64,000 nucleotides of DNA from Tausonia pullulans (lineage: Eukaryota; Basidiomycota; Tremellomycetes; Cystofilobasidiales; Mrakiaceae): positions 310,001-374,000 of the forward strand of contig OX637622.1 of the NCBI GenBank assembly GCA_951802195.1. The letters run 5' to 3'. Each line of letters begins with the position of its first letter. Position 1 is the stretch's first letter. This document shows, one piece after another, positions 10,705 to 21,058 of the stretch. The notes beneath the pieces are model-generated. The model ran no database searches, was not told the origin of the DNA, and saw only the letters and a list, made by a program, of their open reading frames with translations. The translations under genes and the position numbers were made by a program.

Positions 10705-12854
10705 TTAAGCCTGGCCGGCCTCCCCGAGGCTCTTCTCCGGGTCGGCGTTGAAGAGGAACCCAGCAGGGATGAGCGCCGATTTCGGGTTGAGGACGAGGCC
10801 GAACCCAGGCTCGTCCGAGACGTCGATCTTGCCACCAATGGGAATGGGCTCGTTGAGGAAGAGGTCCCCGAAGACGGGCTGGATCGACTTGCCGTCCGGC
10901 GAGTTGGCGATGTACTCGCAGAAGGGGGAGTGGGTCTGCGTGACTGTGTTGGTTTAAAGGAGGGTCAGAGGGATGGTTGACGGTCAAAGGTAATTGAGAT
11001 GCAAGGAACTGACTAATGAAGTGGTAAGAGTAAGGACCAGATCCGTGAGGAACGACCGGGATATCATAAGCGGCCGCCATGGCCGAGACTTTGAGGAGCT
11101 CGGTGAGACCTCCGAGCCACTGTCGAGAGAGAATCGATGGGTTAGCAAAATCAGGAAATAAGATATCAATGTTCGTACGCACCATGACGTCTGGTTGGAG
11201 AATATCAATCGAGCGGTCCTCGATGAGCTTGCGGAAGCCGTACTTCGAGTATTCGTGCTCTCCGGTCGTCCTACAGTTAAGAGTCGTCAGCAAGAGCTAT
11301 AAGATGTGGAGGGAGAGAGGGATACACGCACCACTTGACGGTTGGGAGGGCCTTCTTGAGGAGACGGTGTCCGTCAAAGTCGTCCGGGTGGAGGCACTCC
11401 TCCCACCAGGTGATGTCAATATCGGCGTCCATGCACTTCTTGGCAATCTCGATGGCATAGGGGACATTGAGCGACATGTAGCAATCGACCATGATGGGGA
11501 AACTGGCGAGCGATGCAGTCAATTGGAGGTCAGCAACGAAGCAATATAGAGAAGATCTGGCCCCGACATGGAACTACTGACTCCGGGCCAACAGATTCCC
11601 GATGCTTGCGAAGGAACTCAATGTTCTTCTTCATTCCGATGTGGCCTTCGGAGGGGTGGAAAGGAAGGGGGACCTTGGAGCCAAAGAAGCCCATCTCCTT
11701 CACCTAGAGAATAAAGAACGCGGGGCACAGAACACGTCAGATTGAGAAAACACTAACTCACTCCAGTGGGGCCAAACAGACGAGCACGACTCACAGCAGT
11801 AGGAGAAGGACCGGTGCAGTAGAAGGGGATCTCCTTCTTGGTCCGGCCACCGATCATCTTATAGACAGGCTCATTGCGAAGCTTGCCGACGAGGTCCCAG
11901 ATCGCCAAGTCGACGACCGAGATAGTTGCGAGCGTAATGCCCTTACGGCCGTAAAACATCCTGAAAAATAAATTCACGGATCAGTTAAGGCACCTGAAGC
12001 GTGATCAATTGAAGTAGACAGGAAGAGACGACACCCACGAGGCTTTGAAGAGCTGGTCCCAGATGAGGTTATTATCACGCGGATCCTTGCCGATAATGAA
12101 CCGCTTGAAATGGTTCTCGATGAGCCAGCAGGCCGGAGGTCCTCCAAAACCGGTGGCGTATCCTGAGCGAAAAGAGATATATACACCATATCAGCGGGGT
12201 AAGAGCGGAGTGGGACTCTATTTCTCTTTGGACAGCCATCTCTTCAGTGAGAGAGTACAGAACGCCGGGACATACCGACGGTGCCATCGGACGCCGTGAC
12301 CTTGACGAAGAGCGATCCAAGGACTCCAATACCTTTGATAAAAAGGTAAAAAAATCATCAAGAATTAAGTCAGAACCGTCGCTTTGTACCTCAGTTCCCA
12401 GTAAGAGAGGGATCTCGTCTCACCCCACGAGGTCCTCGAGGCGCGGTACTCCTCGTAGGACGACATCGGGCTAAAGGAGTCCAAAGTAGCGAGGGTCAAC
12501 CTGTGCTCGCTTCCTGCGGCAGATATCGCCGGAACGTAGCACGAGAGAGATAACACTCACTTTGAAATGTCGGTGTCGACGATCCAGTGACCCTGAGACT
12601 GGTTGTGCTGTGGGTTCAACATGAGCGGACAAGAAAGGAAGGGGGAAACGAGGGAAGGGAGTGAGTTCGCGGCGGTACCGGGTCAGCGGGAGATCTCGTC
12701 AGTCGACCTTGTTGGTCGCATGCCTCCCTCCTCTCCGTTTCCCATTATGTAGACTCACATAGTCTCCTCCGGATCCCTTGGCCGAGGGAACGAAAGACTC
12801 AATCTTCTCGATGGTCGGGAAAGGCTTAGAGGCGGATTTGCCGTTGGCGGACAT
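10705..12854 (-). CDS. L-rhamnonate dehydratase (enolase superfamily)
   Basis: The predicted reaction is L-rhamnonate to 2-keto-3-deoxy-L-rhamnonate plus water, the second oxidative step of fungal L-rhamnose catabolism (LRA2 role). The protein starts [20 protein letters not shown]. Exons then give [15 protein letters not shown] and [21 protein letters not shown] (capping-to-barrel region). The metal ligands appear in IMVDCYMSL (Asp), [18 protein letters not shown] (Glu) and [12 protein letters not shown] (Glu). Later come DILQPDV and [13 protein letters not shown], which carry the catalytic Asp and His of this subgroup. The C-terminus ends [20 protein letters not shown]. There are about nine exons with short introns. 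Substrate is assigned by overall likeness to the rhamnonate dehydratase family; other acid-sugar dehydratases of the superfamily are possible. No other rhamnose-pathway enzyme is in the window. Confidence 0.87.
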
Positions 12855-13285
12855 GAGGGGCGAGATTGGGGAAGCAGAAGGGAGTAGTTGTGGTTGATGC
12901 AAGTGAGATTCTCTTGAGCACAAGAGAGAGAACAAGGGAGACCAAGTGAAGAGAGAGAGAGGGATGATTGCGGTTGAAGGTCGATAGACGAAGAAGGGCG
13001 TCGGCTGAACACTCGGCCCGCCGTGGACTATTCGGTCAGACACTGGACCGACTCTCGGTCTAGTCAAACGCCGAGAGCGACTACTTTCCGGGTCCCCCAA
13101 AGCCGACGACTTCACATGCCGAAGACCATCAAAGTCATTGTCAATCAAGTTCCATCTCAGTTCTCGTTGACGTAGACAATCTGTCAAGACCTGGGCGCTC
13201 GTGCTCTTGGAATCTTCCAAGTGTCTTCTTAAGGTAATTCGCACGCAAAACATCAGAAAGCATACATCAAGGGCACCTCTCCTGG
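12855..13285. other. Promoter region of the dehydratase gene
   Basis: This 431-bp gap separates two minus-strand genes. It should hold the dehydratase promoter and the 3' end of the transporter transcript. I see no coding sequence of its own and no control site I can name. Confidence 0.45.
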
Positions 13286-15999
13286 CTACCCAAATTTCCA
13301 CAGGCTCACACCCACAAACGTCGCCCAAACAGAGAGCACGAACACAATCGACGCTAAAAAGAAGGCCTTGCCCCTCCGCTCCTCCCCACCTCTAACGTTT
13401 AACGTCGACTCGTCCTCGCCCGAGGTCTCTTCGACAGCCGCGGGCTGATAGAGTAAGGGTCGTCGTGAGTTCGTGCTCCATGCCCTTTGGTGGCGGTGCT
13501 GGAACTCCTCCTCCGAGGGGACAGCGGCAGAGTTATCGAAGCCGGCGGCACCGCTGCTGGTGCTGGCGCTGCCGACTGGTCGAATGTCCTCCTCGTCGTC
13601 CTCGACCCCGGGCGAGTTGTCCTTGGGAAGCGCCGAGTAGCCCTCCTCCGTGGGGGCGACTGAGTTGCAGCGCCGAACGGCAGATCTCCAGAGGGCGAGG
13701 ACCGAGCCGAGCTGGAGAATATTGATGCATAGAAAGGTGAAGATGAGTAGGAAGGTGGCGGACGAGTTTGGAGGGATTTGTGGTGGGGGCCCGGCGGGGG
13801 CAAGGAAGGTCTTGAGGATGGGGATGCGGTGGACCAGAGCAGGGAAAGTGGGAGAGATTGAATTGGGTCGGAACTCGGGGAGCTTGATCTTGTTCTTGGT
13901 GTCGAGCAGGAGGCCGGATAGGGTCTGGGAGAGCGTGGTGGCGGCGGCCTCCATCTGAAAATCCAGACTGAACGACGTCAGTCCTGCAATGACCGAAAAG
14001 GATTGGTCAATGACACCACTCACGCTCTTGTGCGCCCCGAGCGCCGTGCTGATCCATTCGGGAGCAACGAGACCAGGAACGACGAGCACGAGAAGGAGCG
14101 TCGCAAAGCCGTGACCCAGGCCGAAGAGGGCCATCGCCGGCACTGGCGTCAACGTCCATGCAGGTGGGAGGGCGAGCCAGATGAAGCAGCCGAGGGTCAG
14201 GATCGAGGCGAGGACCAGAAGTTTGAAGACAATCTGGGACGATGCATCTGGAGCGCGCATGTGGGCCCAGTCGTGGATGATGCCGGTGAGAGGGTACTGT
14301 GCAGGGAGGACGTCAGTACTTGGAAATTTCTGTACCTCCACTGTCGATAAACTGACGAGGAATATGGATCCTGCTAGCAATAGTGAGGCATAGTTGGCAG
14401 ACTGGGCGTCTGGCAGCTGATATCGTCGCTGAATGAGATTTCTGAAACGCTCGTGGCGGTCAATACTGAAAGGATGATTCACACGGTGATCTACTCACGA
14501 AGCGAGATGGAGGAAGGGCGACCAGATCGCGCCTGAGAAGACGTTGACGCTGATGTAGATCCAGAAAGTGTCACCGAGCCGCGAGAGGTTCATGAGTCGG
14601 ACCCGTCGCCGCTTGTACACGGTGTCAACAGCGACATCATCGGCCGGAATACTGCCCATCATGGATGCATCTGAGGATCGGCGGTCGTCGTTCGAGGAAT
14701 CGATCGTAGTCTGATCTCCTCGCTCCGGGTGCAAGCGGGCGTGGAAAACGATGTAGAAGACGTTGGCCGCCAGACTGAGCCTGAAAAGAGAGAGAGACGC
14801 GAACATGCGAACAGGTTAGTCGGGGAAGTTCACTTAGTTGATAGCGAGACCAATGCACCCAGCGAGAAGCGAAGAGACCACAAACGGGCCCCGGCTGCCG
14901 TACTTCTCCGATAGCGGGAAGGAAGTGATCGAAGACACAAAGGAAGCGCCCTTGCCAGCCACGAGACCGAGCGCAAGTGAGACGCCCAAGCCGTGGTTCG
15001 AGAAGTAACGGACAATGATTGTCTTGAAGAGGAAGGGAGGTTGGTAAGAACAAGCGGTCAGTCTCCGGTCCCATACAGCGCATACACCCACACAATCAAA
15101 CAGACTGACCTCTTGCACAACTGCTAGTGGGCTGACTCCGAGACCGAAAACCCAGAGGCCAAACGCCATGCCTTTAACGGACCCGCTTCCGTCGCCAGAC
15201 CCAGATGACAGCAGTACAAGGAGCTGGCCACCGAAGATGAGCGACGTAGCGATGATGGACGCGAGAGGGGTCCCGAGGCGGGCTGTGAGAATGCCACCAA
15301 CGAGGGGCGTCCATGTGTTGTTGAGCCTGGGAAATAGCAGGGAGCTTCCAGTCAGTCTCGATGGGATCAGTGAAGAGGGATGAAAGAGGTAGGCCGGCCG
15401 GACGTGAGCGCTGCGAGCAGCAAGGAAAACTGAGAGTCCGTTTGACCTGCAGAGAGAGAAAAGGAGTGAATTAAAGCCTGTTATCACTTCTCCCTCTTCC
15501 AGCAGCCCGATCTAGACCAGAGGCTCACCCATCTCGCGCTTCAAACGCGATTTCTGTACGGGCCAAGTGCATGGGCCGTTGACGCGTCAGCAGCGACACT
15601 GCGAGGGCAAGATGTCTAGACGCACGATGGGCCCCAACAAATACGAGCCGCTGAATCGAGCAATCCATAAAGTCAGCTGAGTCCGGAAGGGATGTGAGGA
15701 GAGCAGCAGGATTAGGTAGATGCGCACTAGTGGCTGCCGATGCTCAGCAAGCAGGCGACAAAGAGGGCGACAGCCCGCTCCCACTTCTCCCTTGAGGTCG
15801 TCAAGACTGGCCGTGGGAGCTCCTCATCGAGAAGCTCTTCATCCTCCGCGAGAGCGAGTGAGAAAGTGTTCCCCGTATACGATGGTGGGAGCTGCAGCCG
15901 GCTCGAGGCGATCCGGGGAGAGGCCGACGGGCTGTCCGCGAGCTCGAACGAGGGCGGAGTTGGGGGGAGCGGTAGCCGACGCGTGGAAGGCGAGTGCAT
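13286..15999 (-). CDS. MFSD1-like major facilitator superfamily transporter
   Basis: This is a multi-pass membrane transporter resembling the MFSD1-type MFS branch (human MFSD1 carries dipeptides out of lysosomes). Substrate and location here are inferred only from family. The ATG at 15999 (MHSPSTRRLPLPPTPP) opens a hydrophilic tail. Then come WERAVALFVACLLSIGSHYG and SYLLGP, a typical first membrane helix, joined over an intron. Later exons give QTDSQFSLLLAAL, LNNTWTPLVGGILTARLGTP, FGLWVFGLGVSPLAVVQE and YFSNHGLGVSLALGLVAGKG (the latter two like the conserved loop 2-4 region). The C-terminal half has several helices, an acidic Ser-rich loop and a final helix ending GVSLWKFG. An upstream in-frame GTG at 16029 was not used. 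Splicing around 15560-15660 is unclear. It lies 431 bp upstream of the dehydratase on the same strand, but is not a sugar-porter type. Confidence 0.8.
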
Positions 16000-16479
16000 G
16001 ACTTGTGGGCGGGGAAAAGGGTTGTACACCTCTGTTTAAAGAGAGGCCGGCGTCGCGACAAGGAAGGGCACAGGGTGGTCGACGTGGTTGAGGGTGCGAC
16101 GGTGAGCCGCGAGGAAGCTTGAGGACGTCACTGCCGTATCGGACGTCTCCAAGAGACCACGAGTCACGGATAGTCCCCTGTCAAAACGGGAGAGACAGGT
16201 CAGTAAGCATGTGCGGGTAGGGAAGCTTTCTCTCTTGATGCGTCGATATCTGAGGGGGCAAGCTGACTGAACTGCGCGCGTGTGTTTATGCCACGAAGGG
16301 CAATCTCATGGACTGATAAGAATGGCATTATGATACTTTAACGATCTTACGTTGAAAGAAACAGTTGATGCTTTGAGGGGAAATACGGTGGACATCAGGC
16401 GTATCAGACTGTCATGGTCCTTGAACGTATACGGCAAGGCCCATATCTGCCATTTTAGGCATGGATGCCTAAAAATGGA
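16000..16479. other. Intergenic region before the tRNA
   Basis: This interval holds the 5' region of the MFSD1-like gene and the 3' side of the tRNA gene. From about 16300 the base composition becomes more AT-rich. I see no coding sequence. Confidence 0.5.
16471..16475 (-). terminator. Pol III terminator of tRNA-Leu
   Basis: Read on the minus strand, a run of five T residues lies four bases beyond the tRNA 3' end. This is the usual RNA polymerase III stop signal. Confidence 0.75.
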
Positions 16480-16571
16480 TGATCGGAATGGGATTCGAAC
16501 CCATGCCCGTGAAGACTAGCGAGTTCATAATAACCTTAAGCTAGCGCCTTAGACCGCTCGGCCATCCGACC
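16480..16571 (-). tRNA. tRNA-Leu(UAA) with a 14-nt intron
   Basis: On the minus strand the acceptor arm GGTCGGA pairs with TCCGATC, followed by discriminator A, as expected for tRNA-Leu. The D-arm reads TGGCCGAGCGGTCTAAGG (A box). The anticodon stem GCTAG pairs with CTAGT around the loop CTTAAGG, giving anticodon TAA (reads UUA). A 14-base insert after position 37 fits the standard intron place. A long variable arm follows (type II, as in Leu and Ser). The T-arm ATGGG-TTCGAAT-CCCAT contains the B box. All stems close, so the gene looks functional. Confidence 0.93.
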
Positions 16572-16798
16572 ACTGAATATTGATGATGAGAAGCCGACAT
16601 TGTGTCCTTATATTCACTAGTAATAATTTGCTCTAAAGTTTTTACAAACCAATGTTCTTCCCTTTTTTTGTGCCGCCATCGATCCCGGGTGAAAAGCAGG
16701 TCAGGGGTGGGGAAGTATGGCTGGTGGTCCATAGCCAATGCTTTGTGTATCTGGTCATCTTAATGTCTTACCTTTTCTAATGGACTTATGTCCATGAC

Positions 16799-17172
16799 CC
16801 ATCTTTTGTTTTCCTTCCACCCCTACTTTCATTTTCGCTTTCCTTCTATCTAGCTACGAATCATCATCTCTCATAGGGTTACCTCGTTCTCTACGTATAA
16901 CTCATGACTTAGATACAATTTTTTTTTTGAAAGGGAATTTAAATGGGCTTCTGATCATTCCCATCTCTTGCTTTCCTTCCACCTTTCTTTTCATTTCCGC
17001 TCTCCCATTATCTAGCCAACCACCATCCCGGTGGTTCGACCATCCCTCTTCCCACGGCGCCTCACCCGACGTTCTCGCGCTCGGTCATGTCCGCTCTCCC
17101 TCTATCTAGCTACAAATCGCTATCTCTCATAAGGTTACCTCGTCCTCTACGTATACTTCATAACCTAAATAC
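16799..17172. repeat. Diverged direct repeat units near the tRNA
   Basis: A unit at about 16840-16918 (TATCTAGCTACGAATC, ATCTCTCATAGGGTTACC, TCTACGTATAACTCATGAC, TAGATACAA) recurs with substitutions at about 17096-17172 (TATCTAGCTACAAATC, ATCTCTCATAAGGTTACC, TCTACGTATACTTCATAAC, TAAATACAA). A third, shorter and more diverged copy at about 16959-17020 shares TTGCTTTCCTTCCACC and ATTATCTAGC with the lead-in of the first. The units are pyrimidine-rich and non-coding. They could be an old tandem duplication or part of a degraded element; I cannot name a family. Confidence 0.6.
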
Positions 17173-17694
17173 AAAAAATGGTTTCCTTCCTCTCGCAAGT
17201 TGCCCCTTGATCCCCTTCCACCAATATTATATACACTATATATATCTAAATGACAAACGTAGGCGTAGGTAATGTCTTTCTAAGCAGCGCCTGGTGTTCC
17301 CCTGGTCTCTCTCTTCTCTCATCCTTCCAACTCTCCTTCCTCTCCTCTTTCCACTACACTTCTTGGTCATCCCTTTCGTTCTCCTCGTTCTCTCTCTTGT
17401 GCTAGTTTCACCTCTTTCAGGAGCGCACCTCCCTCCCCCCTTCGGCTCCCATCCATTGACTGCGGTGATTGTGTTAAGGTCAAGGTTCGCCCTTGGGTCC
17501 AATGTTAATGCAAGCTTGCTTCGATGTCTTGGGCTGGTTTGTCGAATCCAAATGGTAGTCAGGTTATAGAACAAAAGTACGATGAACTGAGTGTCTTATG
17601 GGCTGGTGGTAAGAAAACAAAGAGTGTGTGACAGTGTGGCTGAAGAGAGGCTGAAAATATGGAAGCCGAGCAAATAAGGGCGCTGCTAAACAGA

Positions 17695-18117
17695 CGCGGA
17701 GCCGAGGTGGCGGGTCCGCAAGATTCTGCAGCCACATAGGCGCAGAGCCAATATGGTGAACCCGTAAGATCCTGACACTCTATGTTTCCGCGAATCGCAC
17801 CTTCCAACAGATTTTACTTACAAGTTACAGGTGATTCGATGCTCATACTACAAACAGGAATGCCTCATGTTACGTTCTTGGCAGCGGCATTGTGAAACTT
17901 GCGGGCACTTCAGCCCGATGGTGTGTATCACCATCCTCAAGGAAAGTCCATCGCTCCATTGACAAGCTGTAGCGAGTGGATAGATCCAGCGTGTCCGAAC
18001 TCCTCGCCGCCCGGTGACGAGTCCGTGATTCTCTTTCGCTCTTTCTCTCTCTTCTTTTTCATTCCTCTATTTCATCTCCTACTGTCAGGGTTTCGCGGAT
18101 TCGCCACCTCGGTTCCT
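17695..18117. repeat. Imperfect inverted repeat pair, about 420 bp span
   Basis: The left arm near 17695-17732 reads CGGAGCCGAGGTGGCGGGTC and on to ATTCTG. The reverse complement of the right arm near 18080-18117 reads AGGAACCGAGGTGGCGAATC and on to CCTGACAG. About three quarters of roughly 38 bases agree by eye. The sequence between has no coding potential I can see. The layout would fit a small non-autonomous DNA transposon remnant, but I did not find clear target-site duplications. Confidence 0.35.
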
Positions 18118-19935
18118 CGTTTGTGTAGCATCTTCCTTGCTTGCTTAGTCCCCATGCCTTCGGCCTTCTTTCTACCACATTGACACACACTTTTTGCTTT
18201 ATCAACCTTCTCATACCCGCCATTATCATCACCCCTCATGAATAAAACGCTCATCTTATCATGCATCTTGTTCTGCACTCTGAATATCATTTGGACTCGA
18301 CAAGCCTGCTCAAGACCTCGAAGCGAGTCCGTGCCACCTTCACACTACAATTCCACTCCACTACCGATTGGCCCTGTCCTTATCCATCCATCTCAGCTCC
18401 TGTCCCCTGGCCAGGTCTAACAACCTCATCCCTTATGCGTCCCGACCATGAGCCCACTGATCAAGAAAGAGGATTCACCGCTAGCTAGCATTCCCCACAA
18501 CCATCATCAATCAAAGTCTTGGACCCTTTATCCTCATTGGCCTGGGTCTCACGTCTTCCATCTCCTCCTCCCGTGCCCGTCCGGTCCTAAAGTAGCTTGC
18601 CGCCCAGTGCAATGCCAGCCCTATGTGAGCCCCGATTGCTGTCCCTATAGTTGCTATGAGTATTGTATTCAAAATCACACTGAAATGGAGTCGTGTTGAA
18701 CCTTCTCCTTCTGCGGTTCTACCGAGTAGAGAAGTATCGCGCGTTTGCTCGCAGCTCCGATCATGACGCTACGTGAAGACACTTCGCTACTTGACATTAT
18801 TGTTTATTTGTGTTTTTTCTTTTCTTTTCTTAGAAGCCAATCCACGTGTGTGCCTTCCGGCCTTTGCGCTTTGAAGTAGCTAAGGCCAAGTTCCGAGTAT
18901 CCTAGACTCTGGTCAAGTCCATCTGTTCGAAGGTTACGCAGCCGACAGGCGGAGTGCACGTAGTACCTGGCGCGCTCCATCAGGTTGGCCAGGTGAGATC
19001 TATACGGGCTGAGGAGGTATGAGGCCAACACAGTAGGAGCTTACCTGAGTTAATCCTAGTCATGAAACGCGTGCTCGTCATCTTGCGTCCCCACATGATC
19101 CGCCCTAATCCAGCGTCTGAGCAGCGACATCTAAACCTAGCTGTCGTGAAGTTGCCTCATCGCAAACAGCAACTCGCGTTCCTTCATAATCACTCACGAC
19201 ACGGGCATTCGCCATCCTCTTCGCTCCCGCCTTCGCGGCCGTCGCCATCGCCGCCCCCTTAGACCTTGAGGTGAGGGTCTCTTGGCCGACAGGTAGCTGC
19301 CGTATCGAAAGAGGAGACCAAGAGACAGATTAACCCGTTGAATGTCCTGTTCGAGCAAGTTCACAGCCCCAGATCAAACCCCGTGACCCTGTATGAGAAC
19401 CGGACTGCGGCTTGTCCGGATAGCACTAGTAGTATCCCCTTCGCTCACGGGATGCCGGTGTCGATGCAGATGCCCCAGCCCTGACGCTTGGCCTCGACCC
19501 GACTCAGCGTAAAAGCGCAGCCAGAGAGGAATAGTCAGAGATGGCAGGATAATACGTTGCTAACGGGTTCTTGAGCATCTCGAGATGAGCTTTGAGTATC
19601 TCAACTAAGAGGGTCTGCTGGCACATCAAAAGAATTCCGAGAAACATACATTGATCGAACCACCGCCTTTCGCCTCGGTCTAGCAGAGGACTCTGCTCAC
19701 AGCTATACAATGGCTTGCCCCGAAGCCTGCTCGCGACGTAGCTCTGTAAGATCGCCCTGCTATGGGATAGACAGTGTGGCTACAGGCTAGTCAGGGAAGA
19801 AGCCACCCGCGGAAGGCCTAACACCGACGCATCCAGCTGCTGCAAAGGGATTATGTTTGGACGACAAGGAACGACAAAGAGACAATATGGGGAGACCAGA
19901 ACGGTCTGGTGACCATCCGGGATCAGAGCAAGAGT

Positions 19936-20834
19936 AAAGTCAGCAGTTGATGACCACAGGAAAGACCAGCAAGGCGCTTACTGCCACCAGTCTGATCCAT
20001 CAGACGATTGCCGACCCTCTGCCTCGAAGCATGAGGTACTGCTGGTCGACCCCGGGCGGCTGAGGCGTTAGCGAGAAGCACACAGGTGCCAGAGTCAATC
20101 GGTGCGCGAGATCGAGAGAGACGAGATAGGGACCAACGAGGGTCCGGATCACGCCGTAGATCTCCTTGCTGTGGAACTGGAGCCCGGTCTTAGGGTCTCG
20201 GTACGGCGCCTCAAGTCCCGTGATGTCGCAGTACTTCTTGGCCGGCAGCAGACTCGGCGGCGGGTGGAGCGTCGTGTCTGGGAAAGACGGGGGGGGAGGA
20301 GTGAGAGAGTCGATGAGGACGCGACGAGACGCGCGACGGAGCCTCCGTCAGCCTCAAGACTCGGGCGCGTCGGACGGTCCCAACTCACAGCCTAACATCT
20401 CGCCCTGGGTCCCATCCTCCAGGATGTGCCTCGCTCCCCTGTCCCGCTCCGCCTGGAGGATCTGCTTCGTCGTCTTCGTCTTGCCCGTCCGCGCGGCCTT
20501 CTTGCGCTCCCACGCGGCGCTCTTGAACGGCCGGGCGACGTCAAAGTACGTGTTCCGGTCGATGTAGGACTGGCGGGGGTAATTCAGCGGAATCCTTTCC
20601 CTTCCGATCATAAGGGATACGCTCGGAGGACGGACCGAGGGTGCGGGCGAGCCGCTAAAGGAGCTATTGCCGTCGGCGCCGGGCGTCGAGAAGCGCGTCC
20701 CGCTCGGGGTTGACTTGGCCTTACCACGAGGAGGCCTGGAGGGTTCGCGTTGGGTTCATTTGGGTCAGCAGAACCGTCTGGCGAGAAGAGGACAGTCAGA
20801 CGTCTACGGACATGATCGAGGGTGATGTGGGGGG
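19936..20834 (-). repeat. Left arm of an 899-bp inverted duplication
   Basis: This 899-bp segment is the reverse complement of 36873-37771. The arms share the outer limit CTGCTGACTTT and the inner limit CCCCCCACATCACCC, and the flanks differ at once beyond both. I found one base difference, at 20213 versus 37494 (a silent Leu codon change). I compared the arms through identical translations in several frames and by reading parts directly. Each arm holds 75 bp before the proposed Ies6 start, the whole gene with introns, and 64 bp past the stop. Confidence 0.93.
20000..20759 (-). CDS. INO80 complex subunit Ies6-like (YL1-C domain), copy A
   Basis: This is a small nuclear protein with a C-terminal YL1-C domain, like Ies6/INO80C, which with Arp5 forms part of the INO80 chromatin remodeller. 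The best gene model starts at ATG 20759 (MNPTRTLQASS), splices a GTAAGG...CAATAG intron and continues SFSGSPAPSV and LMIGRERIPLNYPRQSYID. The basic middle has FKSAAWERKKAARTGKTKTT. The YL1-C signature is KKYCDITGLEAP, YRDPKTGLQFHSKEIYGVIR and, after a last intron, PPGVDQQYLMLRGRGSAIV. The length of about 200 residues fits the family. The start is chosen because it is the one that keeps frame across the first intron. The reading frame is whole and the protein sequence equals copy B. Introns are retained, so this is a DNA-level duplicate and not a retrocopy. Its promoter region differs from that of copy B. Confidence 0.85.
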
Positions 20835-21058
20835 AAGGGAGCCTTGATGCTCCTTGTGCGGCAAATAGCTCTGTCTCCTCTCGCTTCAGCGCAGTGGATC
20901 GTCGTCGCACTTGACCGGCGGGACACGTTGACCAGCCCAGGTCGTCATAGTCAACACCCACCACCTCCTGCCCGCCGTCATTCATCTTTCAACCTCAATC
21001 TTTCCAAGACTGCTTATCTCTTTGATCTTTTATCAAACGTCACTCCCGAACGCTCGCC

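Larger units (their letters stand above)
16572..19935. other. Gene-poor, relatively AT-rich region
   Basis: This is about 3.4 kb without a gene I can support, in a window where genes usually lie a few hundred bases apart. It holds the direct repeat units, the imperfect inverted repeat, short AT runs (for example near 17225-17250) and pyrimidine-rich stretches. Open frames here are short and carry no recognised domain. It ends exactly where the left 899-bp duplicated arm begins. Confidence 0.6.

Noticed and set aside
10705-15999. Sugar catabolic cluster of dehydratase plus transporter
   Set aside because: The transporter belongs to an MFSD1-like branch, not to sugar porters, and no further pathway gene is near.
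16029-16029. Upstream start of the MFSD1-like gene at 16029
   Set aside because: The codon there is GTG; the first ATG in frame is at 15999.
17020-17060. B-box-like GGTTCGACCATCC, a possible second tRNA
   Set aside because: No A box or cloverleaf could be built around it.
18804-19031. Minus-strand open frame of 75 codons in the gene desert
   Set aside because: Too short, no homology recognised, no splice context; could not be tied to any element.
19504-19710. Minus-strand open frame of 68 codons next to the left arm
   Set aside because: No recognised domain and no support beyond being open.
19936-20834. Inverted arms as ends of a transposon
   Set aside because: The arms consist of a spliced host gene with YL1-C domain, no transposase lies between them, and the enclosed block holds ordinary host genes.
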